From NCBI RefSeq assembly GCF_002934665.1, contig NZ_NIRS01000004.1, forward strand, positions 436,501 through 500,500: a stretch of 64,000 nucleotides of DNA, given 5' to 3'. Positions 63,910 through 64,000 of the stretch are shown here, in pieces (position 1 is the first letter of the stretch; every line of letters starts with the position of its first letter). Source of the DNA: Pseudomonas laurylsulfatiphila. Lineage in GTDB: Bacteria; Pseudomonadota; Gammaproteobacteria; Pseudomonadales; Pseudomonadaceae. The position numbers were made by a program, and so were the translations under genes. The notes below the pieces were generated by a model. That model searched no databases. It worked only from the letters and a program-made list of their open reading frames with translations, and was not told where the DNA came from.

Positions 63910-64000
63910 ATGACTACTCAAAACCTCAGCGGCAAAGTGGCATTGATTCAAGGTGGTTCCCGCGGCATCGGTGCAGCCATCGTCAAGCGCCTGGCCGCTG
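63910..64000 (+). CDS. short-chain dehydrogenase/reductase (partial, N-terminus only)
   Basis: First 30 codons visible: MTTQNLSGKVALIQGGSRGIGAAIVKRL. The GGSRGIG segment is the TGxxxGxG-type NAD(P)-binding loop of classical SDR enzymes. ATG at 63910. It runs off the window, so substrate cannot be judged. Divergent from the LysR gene. Confidence 0.88.
   Translation, partial: MTTQNLSGKVALIQGGSRGIGAAIVKRLAA

Overview
The window is a typical chromosomal segment of a fluorescent Pseudomonas (P. fluorescens complex). Support comes from high GC content, the gene order crfX-cmpX-sigX-oprF, RlmKL, ribosome modulation factor, AcnD/PrpF-type propionate catabolism, and many REP/REPIN inverted-pair repeats, all typical of that group. 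No prophage, insertion sequence, CRISPR array, rRNA or tRNA was seen. The identification rests on recognising protein families, not on a database search.

Layout. 1-7.1 kb (minus): 3' part of ligA missing, then zipA, smc and a GntR/FCD regulator. 7.3-13.5 kb (plus): purine catabolism xdhA-xdhB-xdhC-guaD, followed by a second GntR regulator and a BenE-type permease. 16-25 kb: housekeeping genes yggL, dacB, a CHASE-PAS-GGDEF protein, rlmKL, rmf and pyrD. 25.2-36.9 kb (plus): a complete nitrate assimilation block, nasS-nasT, nasA, a PP2C/Ser-Thr kinase fusion, nirB-nirD, nasC and a siroheme methyltransferase. 37-41 kb (minus): oprF, sigX, cmpX, crfX, a ZntB/CorA transporter, rraA. 41.6-46.2 kb: alpha/beta hydrolase and the divergent ppsA/ppsR pair. 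46.4-53.3 kb (minus): methylcitrate cluster prpR-prpB-prpC-acnD-prpF. 53.6-56.7 kb (plus): a poorly understood three-gene module (periplasmic retropepsin-like protease, membrane protein with a degenerate transglutaminase domain, ATP-grasp ligase). 56.9-64 kb: pabB, thrH, cysH, an NCS1 permease plus Asp/Glu-racemase-family pair, a LysR regulator and the start of an SDR gene.

How it works together. Nitrogen scavenging dominates. Sigma-54-like (GG-N10-GC) promoters lie before xdhA, nasS, nasA, nirB and the NCS1 permease. Each of the three nitrate transcription units also carries a leader with small hexaloop-type hairpins of the ANTAR-target kind followed by an intrinsic terminator. This fits NasS/NasT-controlled antitermination acting on nasST itself, on nasA-kinase and on nirBD-nasC-cobA. 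In the nirB leader I see three such hairpins rather than the usual two.

The best candidates for a less described system are the 53.6-56.7 kb protease/7TM/ATP-grasp operon and the triple set of antitermination leaders. Also notable: the siroheme methyltransferase C-terminus is encoded by a REP element, a four-hairpin leader precedes rmf, and two tandem palindromes sit at the xdh promoter.
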